A DNA stretch of 64,000 nucleotides, taken from the NCBI RefSeq assembly GCF_021398735.1, contig NZ_CP090349.1:998501-1062500 (forward strand). Direction: 5' to 3'. The translations under genes and the position numbers were made by a program. Below are positions 36,276-45,500 of this stretch, piece by piece (within the stretch, counting starts at the first letter, position 1; each line of letters starts with the position of its first letter). The stretch is from Methylobacterium oryzae. GTDB lineage: Bacteria > Pseudomonadota > Alphaproteobacteria > Rhizobiales > Beijerinckiaceae. A model generated the notes under the pieces. That model was not told the origin of the DNA, did no database searches, and saw only the letters and a program-made list of their open reading frames with translations.

Positions 36276-37588
36276 CAGAAGCCTCCCCCGGCGACCGCCT
36301 CGTACTCGGCCAGCGGCCGCAACAGCGCCGGCGGCATGATGGGCGACGGGTCGAGCCGGTGAGCCGGTCGCTCTCGGCTACCCACAAGCCCGGCCAGATG
36401 GGCATCGTCGACGACACGGCCGTGGCGCCCCTTCAACGCGGCGTGCACGGCGACCTCACGTCCGCCGTGGTGGACGCGCACCACCGCTCCGCTCACGGTG
36501 ACGCGAACCCGCTCGCCGATCAGCCGCCACGGCACCGAGTAGGCGTTGCCGTCGACGCTGACCGCGCAGTCTGCCCCGACCCGGCGCACGAGATCGCGTG
36601 CGGCGGAGAACGGCGGCACGCCCGCCAGGGGCTGCAGCGCCCGGGCCTCGTCCCGGGCGAACCGCGCGCCCGGCGCCTCACCGGTCGTGCCGTGCGCGCG
36701 CCGGTCGGCCACATCCCGCGTCCAGGCATCGAGATGCGCCTCCAGGGCGGCAAAGCTCGCGAAGCGGTGGCCGGCTACAGCGTTCCTTTTGACGTAGCCA
36801 ACGCCGCGCTCGTCCTTGCCCTTCGTGCGCGCCCGGTACGGGGCGCAGGCCCGCACCCGGAAGCCCCAATGCCGGGAGAAGGCGTGCAACCGCGGATGCA
36901 GGATGACCTCGCGGCTGATCGGGTCATGGTGCAGGACCAGGGCGCGGGCATTGTCGAGCAGCACCTCACGCGGCACACCGCCGAAGGCCTGGAAGGCGCT
37001 CTCCAATCCGGCGAACCAGTCCTCCTGCCGCTCGTGGCCGAAGGCGCGCACGTGCAGTCGACGCGAGTAACCGAGCGTCGCAACGAACAGCGAGACCCGG
37101 GTTGGCACACCGCCGATCTCGATCCGCCGCTCGCCGAAGTCGATCTGCATCTGCTCGCCTGGCCGCGTCTCGAACCGCACGCTCGCCCGCGCGGCGATCA
37201 CCAGGTCCCGCCGCAACGGCGCCACAGCCCGTTCCACGGTGCGCAGGCTGACGTGGATGTCCTTCTCGTTGGCGAGGTCCTGGCGCACGACGTCGGCGTT
37301 GCCGGCATGCTGCCGGAACCGTTCGGCCAACCAGTCCGTCAAGCCGTCGAGCCGCTTCGATCGTGAAGGCGTTTTAGAGGGGCGCCAATCACCCTGACGG
37401 AGCCAGTGCTTGACCGTGTTCTTCGAACAGCCGAGCTCGGTCGCGATCCGCTTGGCACCCCAGCCCAGCGCCTTCAGCCGCACCATCGCCGATACGTCGT
37501 CCGGCGTCTTCATCTCGGCCCTCCGCGGATCGTCTGTCCGCTCAAGAGCCTGATCTTCGTTCCTGATCATCTCGACCTCCTCGCTCAT
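36275..37588 (-). CDS. istA: IS21 transposase IstA
   Basis: A 437-residue transposase. It has an N-terminal helix-turn-helix (VRLKALGWGAKRIATELGCSKNTVKHWLRQG) and a DDE-type catalytic core (MQIDFGERRI with the first aspartate, then LLDNARALV, then the glutamate near KGKDERGVGYVK). It is full length, with no frameshift. Confidence 0.95.
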   Translation of the reverse strand: MSEEVEMIRNEDQALERTDDPRRAEMKTPDDVSAMVRLKALGWGAKRIATELGCSKNTVKHWLRQGDWRPSKTPSRSKRLDGLTDWLAERFRQHAGNADVVRQDLANEKDIHVSLRTVERAVAPLRRDLVIAARASVRFETRPGEQMQIDFGERRIEIGGVPTRVSLFVATLGYSRRLHVRAFGHERQEDWFAGLESAFQAFGGVPREVLLDNARALVLHHDPISREVILHPRLHAFSRHWGFRVRACAPYRARTKGKDERGVGYVKRNAVAGHRFASFAALEAHLDAWTRDVADRRAHGTTGEAPGARFARDEARALQPLAGVPPFSAARDLVRRVGADCAVSVDGNAYSVPWRLIGERVRVTVSGAVVRVHHGGREVAVHAALKGRHGRVVDDAHLAGLVGSRERPAHRLDPSPIMPPALLRPLAEYEAVAGGGF

Positions 37589-37643
37589 CGAGGGGGTCAG
37601 GTCCTCATGGCGTCAGGGGGTCAGTTTGCCGTGTCGCCTGACA

Positions 37644-37675
37644 AGCCGTTCGAGAACGGGACCCAGGCGGACTGA
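37644..37675 (+). pseudogene. Severed 3' tail of cutA with IS21 target duplication
   Basis: 37644-37648 repeats the AGCCG at 35419-35423, and 37649-37675 encodes FENGTQAD and a stop in the frame of cutA. Joining 35423 to 37649 restores an uninterrupted 117-codon gene. Confidence 0.85.
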
Positions 37676-38006
37676 TCCGGCAGACTGCGCCGCGCTGCTT
37701 CCCACCCTGACCCTTCCGGCCGGTTCCGGCAGTGTGCCGGACAGGGTCCAGACGGCTGTGGACAAGCGCGCTTTGCCGTCGGTGCGGGCGCCACAATGGC
37801 TCGTCAGACACTGGTGCCATTGGCGTAGTCGTGGAGTCGAATTAAAAAGACATAAATATACGAATCTATACGAAAGATATCCGATGTTGAATTATGGAAC
37901 GAGAATTTATACTGAGCGATTGGAGTAGAAGATTGAATTCATCTGGTGTGCTTGGCTAGAAAACCTCCGTGCGTACACCGCACGCGATGCGACGCGGAGG
38001 AAAATC
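37676..38006. other. Intergenic region with an AT-rich island
   Basis: About 330 bases without a gene. 37838-37945 is strikingly AT-rich for this genome (for example AATTAAAAAGACATAAATAT) with two ATACGAA repeats. It may be a promoter with unusual curvature, or acquired DNA. A near-match to the EcfG promoter (GGAAC at 37896, N16, CGAT) is present but has one mismatch in the -10. Confidence 0.5.
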
Positions 38007-38618
38007 ATGGGACGTTTCAGGAATGCAGGACGGTTGGGGTTGGTCCTGCTCGCCGCAGTCGCGGGCGCCGTGCATGCGCAAGCGGCCGGGGCGCCGAAGA
38101 GCGAGCCGCTGATGACCGTCGCGCCGGCGCCGTCCGGTCCCGCCGGCCTCGCATCGGCCGATCCGCCCGCCTTGCGGTACGGTGTCCTCTATGCCGACGA
38201 CAAGGGCCACAGCCATGTCCAGTATTGCGACCTGAAGAACTTCATCTTCAAGAGCTACGCGCCTCCGGCAGCGCCGCAATATGTCGGCTTCCCGCCGGGT
38301 GAGGTGACGTCGATCAAGTACGCGGTCCTGCCGGTCGGCTATGTCGGTACGTGGCACACGGCGCCGGGTCTCCAATGGGTGATCACCCTGTCGGGCCGCT
38401 GGTCCGTGGAGGCTACGGACGGGTCGGTGCTGGAGCAGGGCCCCGGCGAGGTGGAATTCAACGCCGATATGGGATCGACACCGCAGGGGCCTGAGGGCCA
38501 TGTCGGACACCTGACCCGGCAGGTCGGCGACGTGCCGAACGTGCAACTCATCGTCTCGCTGAAGCCGCAGGTCGGAAAGGCCCGCTCCACCGATCCGTGC
38601 CAGCCGTCCCAGCCGTGA
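38007..38618 (+). CDS. Exported cupin-like protein
   Basis: A 203-residue protein with a signal peptide (residues 1-24) and a cupin-like core: YVGTWHTAPGLQWVITLSGRWSVEATDGSVLEQGPGEVEFNADMG. This matches the histidine-containing beta-barrel pattern; a conserved GHVGHLTRQVGD follows. It is probably a metal-binding periplasmic protein, with no substrate evident. The next gene is convergent. Confidence 0.72.
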   Translation: MGRFRNAGRLGLVLLAAVAGAVHAQAAGAPKSEPLMTVAPAPSGPAGLASADPPALRYGVLYADDKGHSHVQYCDLKNFIFKSYAPPAAPQYVGFPPGEVTSIKYAVLPVGYVGTWHTAPGLQWVITLSGRWSVEATDGSVLEQGPGEVEFNADMGSTPQGPEGHVGHLTRQVGDVPNVQLIVSLKPQVGKARSTDPCQPSQP

Positions 38619-38663
38619 AGCACGGCGCGGGCCGGCGACGCTCGTTCCGCCGGCCCGTGCGGG

Positions 38664-39800
38664 TCAGCCGCCGCTCACCGGATAGCTGCGGCCCTTCCAG
38701 GTCGCTGCGCCGGCCCGTTCACGGCGCAGGAGCACGTTCCACTGAATCGCCAGGGCCACCGCGACCGCCGCGGGATGGAGCGGGATCGTCGCCCACGGGG
38801 CCCGGACCGCGACGGTGACGGCCGTTCGGGTCGCCAGGGACAGGCCGAGTGCCAGGGCGGCCGGGGTCAGGGCGGAGGCCGGCAGCAGCCCGAGCAGACC
38901 GGCCAGGACGAGGAGCGGCGGCAGAATCTGACCGCAGCCGAGGAGCAAGGTCCAGATCGGAAGGGCGCGGGGCGTGGCCATGCCCTCGTGGGCGTTCTTG
39001 GAGAAGCCGGCCCAGGCCTGGGCGAAGCCGTCGTACATCCGGCAGGTGGCCAGCGCGGCGGCGGCCACGAGATCCGTCCGGTAGCCCGCGGCCCGGAACA
39101 AGCGGGGCAGGCGGACTCCGTCGTGCAGGGAGGTGCGGATCGCGCCGTGGCCACCGGTGGCCGCGTAGGCCCCCCGATCCATCAGGATCAGTTGACCGCA
39201 GGCCGCGCCGAGCGACGGGTCGGACAGGCGGCGCATCAGCGGCACGGGCAGGAAGCCGAGGAGCAGGAAGTCGATCATCGGCACCGTCAGCATCTCGCCG
39301 ACCGTGTCGGTCCGCTGCCGGGGCACACCGCTGACGAGGGCCGCGCCGGTGCGGCGAGCCTGCGCCGCGAGGGCGGCGGCTGCCCCGGCCTCGAGGCGCA
39401 CATCGGCGTCGATGAACAGCAGGTGGTCGCCGTGGGCGAGCCCGGCCATGTGGCTGCAGGCGTGGTTCTTGCCCGTCCATCCGTCGGGCAGGGCCGGCAC
39501 CGGGACGAGACGCAGGCGCGGGTCGCCGACGGCGCGCACGATCTCGGCGGTCGCGTCGGTGGAATGGTCGTCGCCGACGATCACCTCCACCGGGACCGCG
39601 GCGCTGGCGAGCGCCGCCCGCACGGTGGCGTCGATGTTGCCGGCCTCATTGCGCGCCGGGATCAGGATCGAGACGAGACCGGCCCCAGTCTCCACCACGG
39701 GCCGGCGCAGGACCGCGAGATTCACCGCCGCCAGGATGGCCGGCAGGAGGGCGGTGGCGAGGCAGAGGTACGCCAGGGCCGTGAGGATCGAGTCGGTCAT
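38664..39800 (-). CDS. Glycosyltransferase family 2, CrtQ-like
   Basis: A 378-residue membrane glycosyltransferase. It has an N-terminal helix (residues 5-30), a GT-A domain beginning VSILIPARNEAGNIDATV, the DXD-like LFIDADVRL, and a C-terminal block of about three helices. It resembles CrtQ, which glucosylates diaponeurosporenoate in staphyloxanthin synthesis. Located 67 bases after an acyltransferase and downstream of a carotenoid desaturase/oxygenase on the same strand, it probably attaches sugar to a C30 carotenoid acid. The sugar is unknown. Confidence 0.8.
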   Translation of the reverse strand: MTDSILTALAYLCLATALLPAILAAVNLAVLRRPVVETGAGLVSILIPARNEAGNIDATVRAALASAAVPVEVIVGDDHSTDATAEIVRAVGDPRLRLVPVPALPDGWTGKNHACSHMAGLAHGDHLLFIDADVRLEAGAAAALAAQARRTGAALVSGVPRQRTDTVGEMLTVPMIDFLLLGFLPVPLMRRLSDPSLGAACGQLILMDRGAYAATGGHGAIRTSLHDGVRLPRLFRAAGYRTDLVAAAALATCRMYDGFAQAWAGFSKNAHEGMATPRALPIWTLLLGCGQILPPLLVLAGLLGLLPASALTPAALALGLSLATRTAVTVAVRAPWATIPLHPAAVAVALAIQWNVLLRRERAGAATWKGRSYPVSGG

Positions 39801-39867
39801 CGTCTGCGCCGGCAGGGGGGCGCGCCACGATAGGGGATCGGGCGGGATCTGGCGCGCGCGGGCGGTC

Positions 39868-40725
39868 TCATCCGGCGCGATCCTGACCGCCCGCGGCGCG
39901 GTGCGCCGGATCGAACCGGCGGCCGGAGAGGCGGGCCGACAGGCGCCGCCACAGGTCGTAGAGGCCGCCGACGCCCTTCCGGCCGGAAAGCAGGGTGCGG
40001 AAGCGTCCGGGCTCCCGGCTGATCACGTCGGCGCTCAGGCGGTCGAGGGTTCGGGTCAGTTCGGATTCCAGGCGCGCGAGGCGCTGATCGCGCGGGAGCG
40101 CGGCGAGTTCGGATCCGGCGATCCCCGGCCCGAAGGCCGCGAAGGCTCCCGCGCCGCGCTCGTCCCAGAAGGTGTACTCGACGGCGAGCGGGACGAAGAG
40201 CGCGTCGGGGGCGATCTCGGCGAGCCGCGCGACGCCGGGACGCAGGGCCAGCGGCCGCGCGCGGGCGTCGGCGAAGCGGCCCTGCGCGGTGATCCAGAGC
40301 ATGCCGTCGCGGGCTCCGAGGATCGACCGAGCGGCTGCCAGGAACTGCGCCGCCCCGCGCGGGCTGTCGAGGTCGACGCCGAAGGCCCCGATCCGCTCGA
40401 AGATGCGGTAGCGCGCCAGCATCGCGGCGTCGAACGGCGCGCGGCTCGCCCGCTCCGGATAGAGCCGGCCGCCCAGCACGATGATCAGCGCGGCGTCCCA
40501 CCAAGCCGGATGGTTGCAGTAGACCACGATCGCGCCGGGATGGTTCGCGTCAGGTGGCGTGCTCCAGAGGGGCAGCCGCAGGGCGTCGAGGTGGCGGTGC
40601 AGGTATCGCTCGAACCACGCCACCATAAAGGCGCGGATCCGGGGCGAGACCGAGGGCAGGGGGGCGCCGTGCGCGCCTCTCGCGCCCCCCGCACCGGGGG
40701 GCGGAGATGGCGGCGTCGCGGTCAC
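39868..40725 (-). CDS. Lysophospholipid-acyltransferase-like protein, carotenoid cluster
   Basis: A 285-residue protein with the acyltransferase motif YCNHPAWWDAAL (NHxxxxD type) and ITAQGRF in place of the second motif. It has the PlsC fold. Its GTG start overlaps the stop of the desaturase-like gene by four bases. In the staphyloxanthin pathway a distinct acyltransferase (CrtO) esterifies the sugar; this one could do the same here, which is inference. The N-terminus is Pro/Gly-rich. Confidence 0.75.
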   Translation of the reverse strand: MTATPPSPPPGAGGARGAHGAPLPSVSPRIRAFMVAWFERYLHRHLDALRLPLWSTPPDANHPGAIVVYCNHPAWWDAALIIVLGGRLYPERASRAPFDAAMLARYRIFERIGAFGVDLDSPRGAAQFLAAARSILGARDGMLWITAQGRFADARARPLALRPGVARLAEIAPDALFVPLAVEYTFWDERGAGAFAAFGPGIAGSELAALPRDQRLARLESELTRTLDRLSADVISREPGRFRTLLSGRKGVGGLYDLWRRLSARLSGRRFDPAHRAAGGQDRAG

Positions 40726-42251
40726 GCCGAGGCGCGCAGGGCGCCGCGCGCGTCCTGGTCATGCGCGTCGGCGGCGATCCAGCCCGACATCATCACCATC
40801 GGCATGCCGGGCCCCGGATGGGCGGCGCCGCCCGCGAGGTAGAGGCCGCGCACCTGCCGCGACCGGTTGCCGGGCTTGAACGCCCCCATCACGCGCCCGT
40901 GGGAGGCTAGGCCGTAGATCGCGCCGTTCAGGACCTTGTAGCGCTCGTGGATGTCCTGCGGCGTGAGGTGGCGCTCGACGACGATACGCTCTTCGAGGTC
41001 CGGCATGCCGGCGGTGCGCTTGAGCTTGTCGAGGATCGTGCGGCGGTAGTTCTGGAACAGCGGCCCGTCCGGACGCCAGTCGTGGTGCGGCCGCAGATAC
41101 GGCGTGTGCACGAGGACGTAGAGCGCCTCGCCGCCCTCGGGCGCCACGCTCGGATCGGTGGAGGAGGGAGCTGCCAGATAGGCGGTGGGGTCCGGGGCAG
41201 GCTCGCCCTTGTTGTAGATGTAGTCGAACTCCTCCTCCGGGTCGCGGGAGAAGACGAAGTCGTGGTGGTTGAGGTGCTCGTAGCGCTTGTTCAGGCCGAG
41301 ATAGAGCACCACGCCCGAGCAGGCCGGTTCGGGGTTCTTCTTGGCGTAGGCCTTGGCGGCCTCGCCGCCCACGAGCTCGCGGTAGGTGCGGACCGAGTCC
41401 ATGTTGGAGATCACGGCGTCGTAGGGCGTGACCCCCGCGGCCGTCCGCACGCCCCGGACCGCGCCGTTGGCGGTCTCGATCCCGGTCACCTCGGTGTCGG
41501 TCTTGCACGTGGCGCCGAGTTCCTGGGCAAGCTTCGCCAGCCCCTCGGCGACGGCGCGGGTGCCGCCCATCGGGTACCAGACGCCGTCGGCCGTCTGCAT
41601 GTGGGCGATGGCGCAGAGCACCGCCGGCGCGCCGTAGGGCGAGGAGCCGACATACTGCACGAAGTGGTCGAGCATCTGCGCGAGCCGCGCGTCCTTGACC
41701 TTGCCGCGGATCGTCGAGGCCACCGAGGCGTGCATGCGGAGTGACAGTACGTCGCGCAGCGTGCCCGGGTTCATGTTGGCGCGGATGTTGATCGTGTCGA
41801 ACAGGTCCTCGACCGGCTTCCAGAAGAAGAATTTCTCGGACACGCCGTGAAGATGCTCGGAGATGGTGATGAACTTCTTGTAGCCCTCGCCGGTGCCGGG
41901 GGCGAAGCGCTCCATGTCGCCGGCCATCCGCTCGACGTCCTGCATCAGGTCGATATGCGTGCCGTCGTCGAAGAAGCAGCGCCACTGCGGGTCCAGGCGG
42001 CGCAGGTCCATGTAGTCGTGGACCGAGCGGCCGGACTCCGCGAAGATCCGCTCCAGCACCCGGGGCACGGTCAGGATCGTCGGCCCCATGTCGAAGCGGA
42101 AGCCGCCCTCGTGGAGCACCGCCGCCTTTCCGCCGAGCCAGCCGTTCTTGTCGTAGACCGTCACGCGGTGGCCCCGCGCGGCGGCGACGCACGCGGCGGC
42201 GAGTCCGCCGAGCCCGCTGCCGATGACGGCGACCGTGGAATCCTGGCTCAT
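40722..42251 (-). CDS. CrtI/CrtN/CrtP-type carotenoid desaturase or oxygenase
   Basis: A 509-residue FAD protein with the N-terminal dinucleotide motif VAVIGSGLGGLAAACVAAARGHRV and the C-terminal CrtI-family signature LYLAGGAAHPGPGMPMVMMSG. Close relatives desaturate squalene-derived C30 precursors or oxidise terminal methyl groups (CrtP). Since another CrtI-like gene lies at 46943-48532, one probably desaturates and the other oxidises; which is which is not settled. First gene of a three-gene leftward operon with an acyltransferase and a glycosyltransferase. Confidence 0.88.
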   Translation of the reverse strand: MSQDSTVAVIGSGLGGLAAACVAAARGHRVTVYDKNGWLGGKAAVLHEGGFRFDMGPTILTVPRVLERIFAESGRSVHDYMDLRRLDPQWRCFFDDGTHIDLMQDVERMAGDMERFAPGTGEGYKKFITISEHLHGVSEKFFFWKPVEDLFDTINIRANMNPGTLRDVLSLRMHASVASTIRGKVKDARLAQMLDHFVQYVGSSPYGAPAVLCAIAHMQTADGVWYPMGGTRAVAEGLAKLAQELGATCKTDTEVTGIETANGAVRGVRTAAGVTPYDAVISNMDSVRTYRELVGGEAAKAYAKKNPEPACSGVVLYLGLNKRYEHLNHHDFVFSRDPEEEFDYIYNKGEPAPDPTAYLAAPSSTDPSVAPEGGEALYVLVHTPYLRPHHDWRPDGPLFQNYRRTILDKLKRTAGMPDLEERIVVERHLTPQDIHERYKVLNGAIYGLASHGRVMGAFKPGNRSRQVRGLYLAGGAAHPGPGMPMVMMSGWIAADAHDQDARGALRASA

Positions 42252-42348
42252 CCTGCTGGCTGGCTCCCCGGGCCGAGGAAGGCGTGGCCCGCAGAGCGAA
42301 GCTAGACCTGGGGCCGGGCGGGTCAACGCGCCACCCGGTCGCGGTCGC

Positions 42349-43197
42349 CTAGTGGCGGCGCTCGCCTGTGGACAGGCGCGCCAGGAAGTTCCCGATCTCC
42401 CGCCGGCGGAGCCCGGCCTCCAGCACTTCGGGCCCGACGCCGTGACGCCAGGCCAGGCGGCGCGCGGTCTCCGGGTCGTGGCCCTGGAGCGTCGCGACTT
42501 CGTCGGCATAGGCGGCCACGGCCCGCGAGTTCTCGGCGAGTCCCGCCTCGACAATGGCGGTGTCGCAGAGGCGCAGCATCGCGGCCAGCTCGTCGAGGTC
42601 GAGCTCGGGATGATACTGCGTTCCCCAGAACCAGCCGCGATCCCGGCGGATCTCGAGGGCCTGGATGCCGAGAACGCGGTTGCCGGCGAGTACGCGGGCG
42701 CCCAGGGGCGGCTCTAGGACGGCGTCGGAGTGGATCGCCGGGGCATCCCAGGTCGCCGGACGGCCGGCCAGCAGAGCGTGAGTCCGGCCCTCCTCGGTCG
42801 GGGTGATCGCCCGGGCGAAGCCGTATTCCGGCCCGCGGGGATTCTCGGCGGCGCGCCCGCCCGCCACCGTGGCGGCGACCTGCACTCCCCAGCACGAGCC
42901 GAAGACCGCGCGCCCGGCCTCGAAGGCCGCGCGCATCAGGTCGAGCTGCCGGTTCACGGCCGGCGTGCCCTCCGAGACCTTGAGGGTCGAGCCGGTGAAG
43001 ATCAGGCCATCGAACTCCGCGAGACCCGCCGGCAGGGCCGCGTCGGCGTCGGCGGCGTTGACGTGCCGGCAGACGGAGCCCGGCGCGAGGTCCCGCACCA
43101 CCGCCGCGTAGGACTCGGCCGAGGTTCGTCCGGTGGCCGCGACGTGGCGGTCGCGGGCAGCGCGATCGTTGCCGTCGGCGATGAGCAGGCGGAGCAT
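42349..43197 (-). CDS. Class I glutamine amidotransferase (GMP-synthase-like)
   Basis: A 282-residue protein with the nucleophile elbow GSCWGVQVAA and catalytic His-Glu in QYHPELDLDEL. It resembles stand-alone GuaA-amidotransferase-like proteins. The partner synthetase is unknown. The start at 43197 is chosen for MLRLLIADGND, the family start. 43198-43394 has no gene. Confidence 0.85.
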   Translation of the reverse strand: MLRLLIADGNDRAARDRHVAATGRTSAESYAAVVRDLAPGSVCRHVNAADADAALPAGLAEFDGLIFTGSTLKVSEGTPAVNRQLDLMRAAFEAGRAVFGSCWGVQVAATVAGGRAAENPRGPEYGFARAITPTEEGRTHALLAGRPATWDAPAIHSDAVLEPPLGARVLAGNRVLGIQALEIRRDRGWFWGTQYHPELDLDELAAMLRLCDTAIVEAGLAENSRAVAAYADEVATLQGHDPETARRLAWRHGVGPEVLEAGLRRREIGNFLARLSTGERRH

Positions 43198-43394
43198 GCG
43201 GGATACCGGGGAGCGCGGCCGTAGCGGAGGCGCCTCTATGTCGGTGCACACCGCGTCGCAGGAACGGCGCGGATCGTCGCGGGAGGCGGCCGCTGAAATC
43301 TGGCCCGACTCCTCCAAACGGGTGATGCGCCCCGCGAAGCCGGGTTTACCCCTGCCGTCTCGGACTCCGAGGAACGATCAGCGCGGAGGACAGG

Positions 43395-43709
43395 ATGCCA
43401 GATCTCGCCGAGGTGGAGCTCTACTGCGCGGAAGCCCGGGATATCCTCGCTCACGCGGAGAACATCGTTGCCGACCTGGACCGGAGAGGTGCCTGCGAGG
43501 GGCACTGCCTGATGGCGAACCAGGGCCTCGCGGCGCTGCGGAACCTCGACCGCATCATCGAGCGGCACCGCAGGCGGCTGGCGTTCCTGGCCCTGCCCAA
43601 CGCGGTCGGCCCGTCCCCACCTCCGTCCCCTCCGCGGAAGCGGAACTGGCTGCTCTTCCTCCGGCGGCGCGGCGGGTACGCGGGCCATGGCATCGAGGCG
43701 CATTCCTAA
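43395..43709 (+). CDS. Hypothetical protein
   Basis: A 104-residue unrecognised protein. Residues 1-70 are helical and charged, with two cysteines near 34-38 (GACEGHC). A Pro-rich linker and basic tail (RKRNWLLFLRRRGG) follow. The ribosome-binding site is AGGACAGG before ATG. Its 3' end overlaps the next gene by 23 bases. Confidence 0.55.
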   Translation: MPDLAEVELYCAEARDILAHAENIVADLDRRGACEGHCLMANQGLAALRNLDRIIERHRRRLAFLALPNAVGPSPPPSPPRKRNWLLFLRRRGGYAGHGIEAHS

Positions 43710-44265
43710 GGCTTCCCAGGAGGATCGGGCGAGCCACGCGAGGCGCGCAGATCCCCGCCTGCCGGTGACGCGGCGGTGCGACGGCCTGTCGAGAACCCTG
43801 CTGGTCGGGATCGTGCTGCTCGTCCTGGGGTTGGCCATCCCGGCCACCGCCCGGCGAGCACCCCCGCCGTTGCACCAGGCGGCCGAGATCGAGGCCCTGG
43901 TCAACAGGGCGGCCGACATGCTGGAGGCCGAGGGCGCGCGGGCGTTCGACGCGTTCCGGCGCAAGGGGAGCACCTGGCGATACGGGGACGTCTACCTGTT
44001 CGTCGTCGACCTGCGGGGGATCGTCCTCTTCAACGCCGCCCATCCGAATCGCGAGGGCCACGACCTGCTCCACGAGCGCGACGCCGACGGGAAGCAGTTC
44101 CACCACGATTTCATCGACGCCGTCACGCGGTTCGGGGCCGGATGGGTCGACTACATGTTCCCGAAGCCCGGCCAGTCGGCGCCGAGCGTGAAATGGAGCT
44201 ACGTCTGCGCGACGCGCGTGGCCGGCGTGGAGGCGCTGGTCGGTGCCGGCGTCTACGTGGAGTAG
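43687..44265 (+). CDS. Single Cache-domain (type 2) exported protein
   Basis: A 192-residue protein with a basic N-terminus, a signal anchor (residues about 36-54) and a Cache-type ligand domain: DVYLFVVDLRGIVLFNAAHP, HHDFIDAVTRFGAGWVDYMFP, KWSYVCATRVAGVEALVGAGVYVE. Cache domains sense small ligands in the periplasm, usually as part of kinases or chemoreceptors; here it stands alone. It may regulate a partner protein. Confidence 0.75.
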   Translation: MASRRIPKASQEDRASHARRADPRLPVTRRCDGLSRTLLVGIVLLVLGLAIPATARRAPPPLHQAAEIEALVNRAADMLEAEGARAFDAFRRKGSTWRYGDVYLFVVDLRGIVLFNAAHPNREGHDLLHERDADGKQFHHDFIDAVTRFGAGWVDYMFPKPGQSAPSVKWSYVCATRVAGVEALVGAGVYVE

Positions 44266-44291
44266 CGCCGTCCGGGTCGGGACGCCGGGAC

Positions 44292-45500
44292 CTAGGCCGT
44301 CCGCCGCGCCGCCAACGCGAGGGCGAACGCGAGACCGGCCAGGGTCAGCGCCGCCAGGACGCCCAGGGCCGGGGCCGCGGCGGAGAAGCCCTCGCCCAGG
44401 GCGCTCTGGTAGGCCTCGATCGCCCAGGCGTTCGGGGTGAGCCATCCGGCCTGCTGCAGCCAGGGCGGCATCAGGAACCGCGGGACCATCGAGCCTCCGA
44501 CCGCCGAGAGCAGCAGCACCCCGAAGGTCGAGGCGAGATGCGCCTGCTGGCGCGAGGCCGCGAGCGCGCAGGCCGCGAGCGCCAGACCGGCCGCCATCGC
44601 GGAGACCAGCAGGCAGGCGGCCAGGAAGGCCGGCCAGTGCGGACCGATCTCGACGCCGTAGAGAAGCGCAGCGGCCAGGAAGATCAGTCCGGCCTGGACG
44701 AGCCCCTGCAGCGTCAGGAAGGCGAACTTTCCGAGCACCACGACGGGCAATCCACCCGGCCCGGCCATCAGCCGCTCGGTGAGGCCCGTCTCGCGCTCCT
44801 CGACCAGGGACATGGCGCCCTGCATGGCGGCGAAGAGCAGGAACACCGCGGTGATCGCGCCGGCGTAGTAGCTCACCCGGGCATTGGCGGTCCCGGACGC
44901 GGTGCTGCGGCGCTCCACCAGGGAGGCGAAGCTGAACGGTTCCTTCTTGGCACGCTGCTCGGCGAAGGCCTCGTCGAGGAACCGGCGCTCGTCTGGACCG
45001 ATCTTGCCCGTGCGCTCGACGTCGGCGACGACCCGCGACAGGACCACGTCGGGCAGCGCCTCGTTCAGGACCCGCTGGAGCTGGCCGAGGGCGATCGGTG
45101 TCGCCAGCGCCTTGGCGGGGTTCTCGACCAGCACCACCGGCTGGTCCGCGGAACCGGGCGCGGCCTCAGCAGGGGCGGCGATCAGGTCTCCACGCAGGAC
45201 CAGCGCCACGTCGACCTCGCCGGCCCGCACCGCCTGCGCCACGGCGTCGATGTCGGGCGCGGGCAGCCGCGTCACCCGGAGCGAGGGATCGGCCGCGAGC
45301 GCGTCGGCGAGGCGCTGTGTTGCCGCGGTGTGGACGAGGTCGGCCAAGCCGAGATGGATGCGGATCCGGTCGCCGATCGCACCGGAGAAGATCGCCGCGA
45401 AGATCGAGAAGATCACGGTCGGCAGCACGAAAGCCATCACCAGCGCGGCCCGGTCGCGCAGGAGGGTCAGGAGCATCACCCGGAAGGCGGCAGCGATCAT
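44292..45500 (-). CDS. ABC transporter permease (ABC-2 type)
   Basis: A 402-residue permease. It has an N-terminal helix (about residues 18-42), a large extracytoplasmic domain (about 45-215) and about five C-terminal helices with the ABC-2 family motif [18 protein letters not shown]. Start overlaps the stop of the ATPase gene (ATGA). It is last in a leftward operon behind a carotenoid desaturase, a DUF2141 protein and the ATPase, suggesting export of a carotenoid lipid or other hydrophobic substrate. That substrate is inferred only from context. Confidence 0.85.
   Translation of the reverse strand: MIAAAFRVMLLTLLRDRAALVMAFVLPTVIFSIFAAIFSGAIGDRIRIHLGLADLVHTAATQRLADALAADPSLRVTRLPAPDIDAVAQAVRAGEVDVALVLRGDLIAAPAEAAPGSADQPVVLVENPAKALATPIALGQLQRVLNEALPDVVLSRVVADVERTGKIGPDERRFLDEAFAEQRAKKEPFSFASLVERRSTASGTANARVSYYAGAITAVFLLFAAMQGAMSLVEERETGLTERLMAGPGGLPVVVLGKFAFLTLQGLVQAGLIFLAAALLYGVEIGPHWPAFLAACLLVSAMAAGLALAACALAASRQQAHLASTFGVLLLSAVGGSMVPRFLMPPWLQQAGWLTPNAWAIEAYQSALGEGFSAAAPALGVLAALTLAGLAFALALAARRTA

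Larger units (their letters stand above)
35424..37643 (-). mobile_element. IS21-family insertion sequence, about 2.2 kb
   Basis: The ends are imperfect terminal inverted repeats: 35424-35475 matches the complement of 37592-37643 at 39 of 52 positions (both include GCGACA, CTGACC and ATGAGGA.CTGACCCCC). The element is flanked by a direct repeat AGCCG (35419-35423 and 37644-37648), the expected target duplication. It carries istA and istB on the minus strand and interrupts cutA. Intact genes and clean duplication suggest a recent insertion. Confidence 0.92.

Noticed and set aside
37896..37920. GGAAC-N16-CGAT before the cupin-like gene
   Set aside because: One mismatch in the -10 core. Mentioned only as a weak possibility in the AT-rich region entry.
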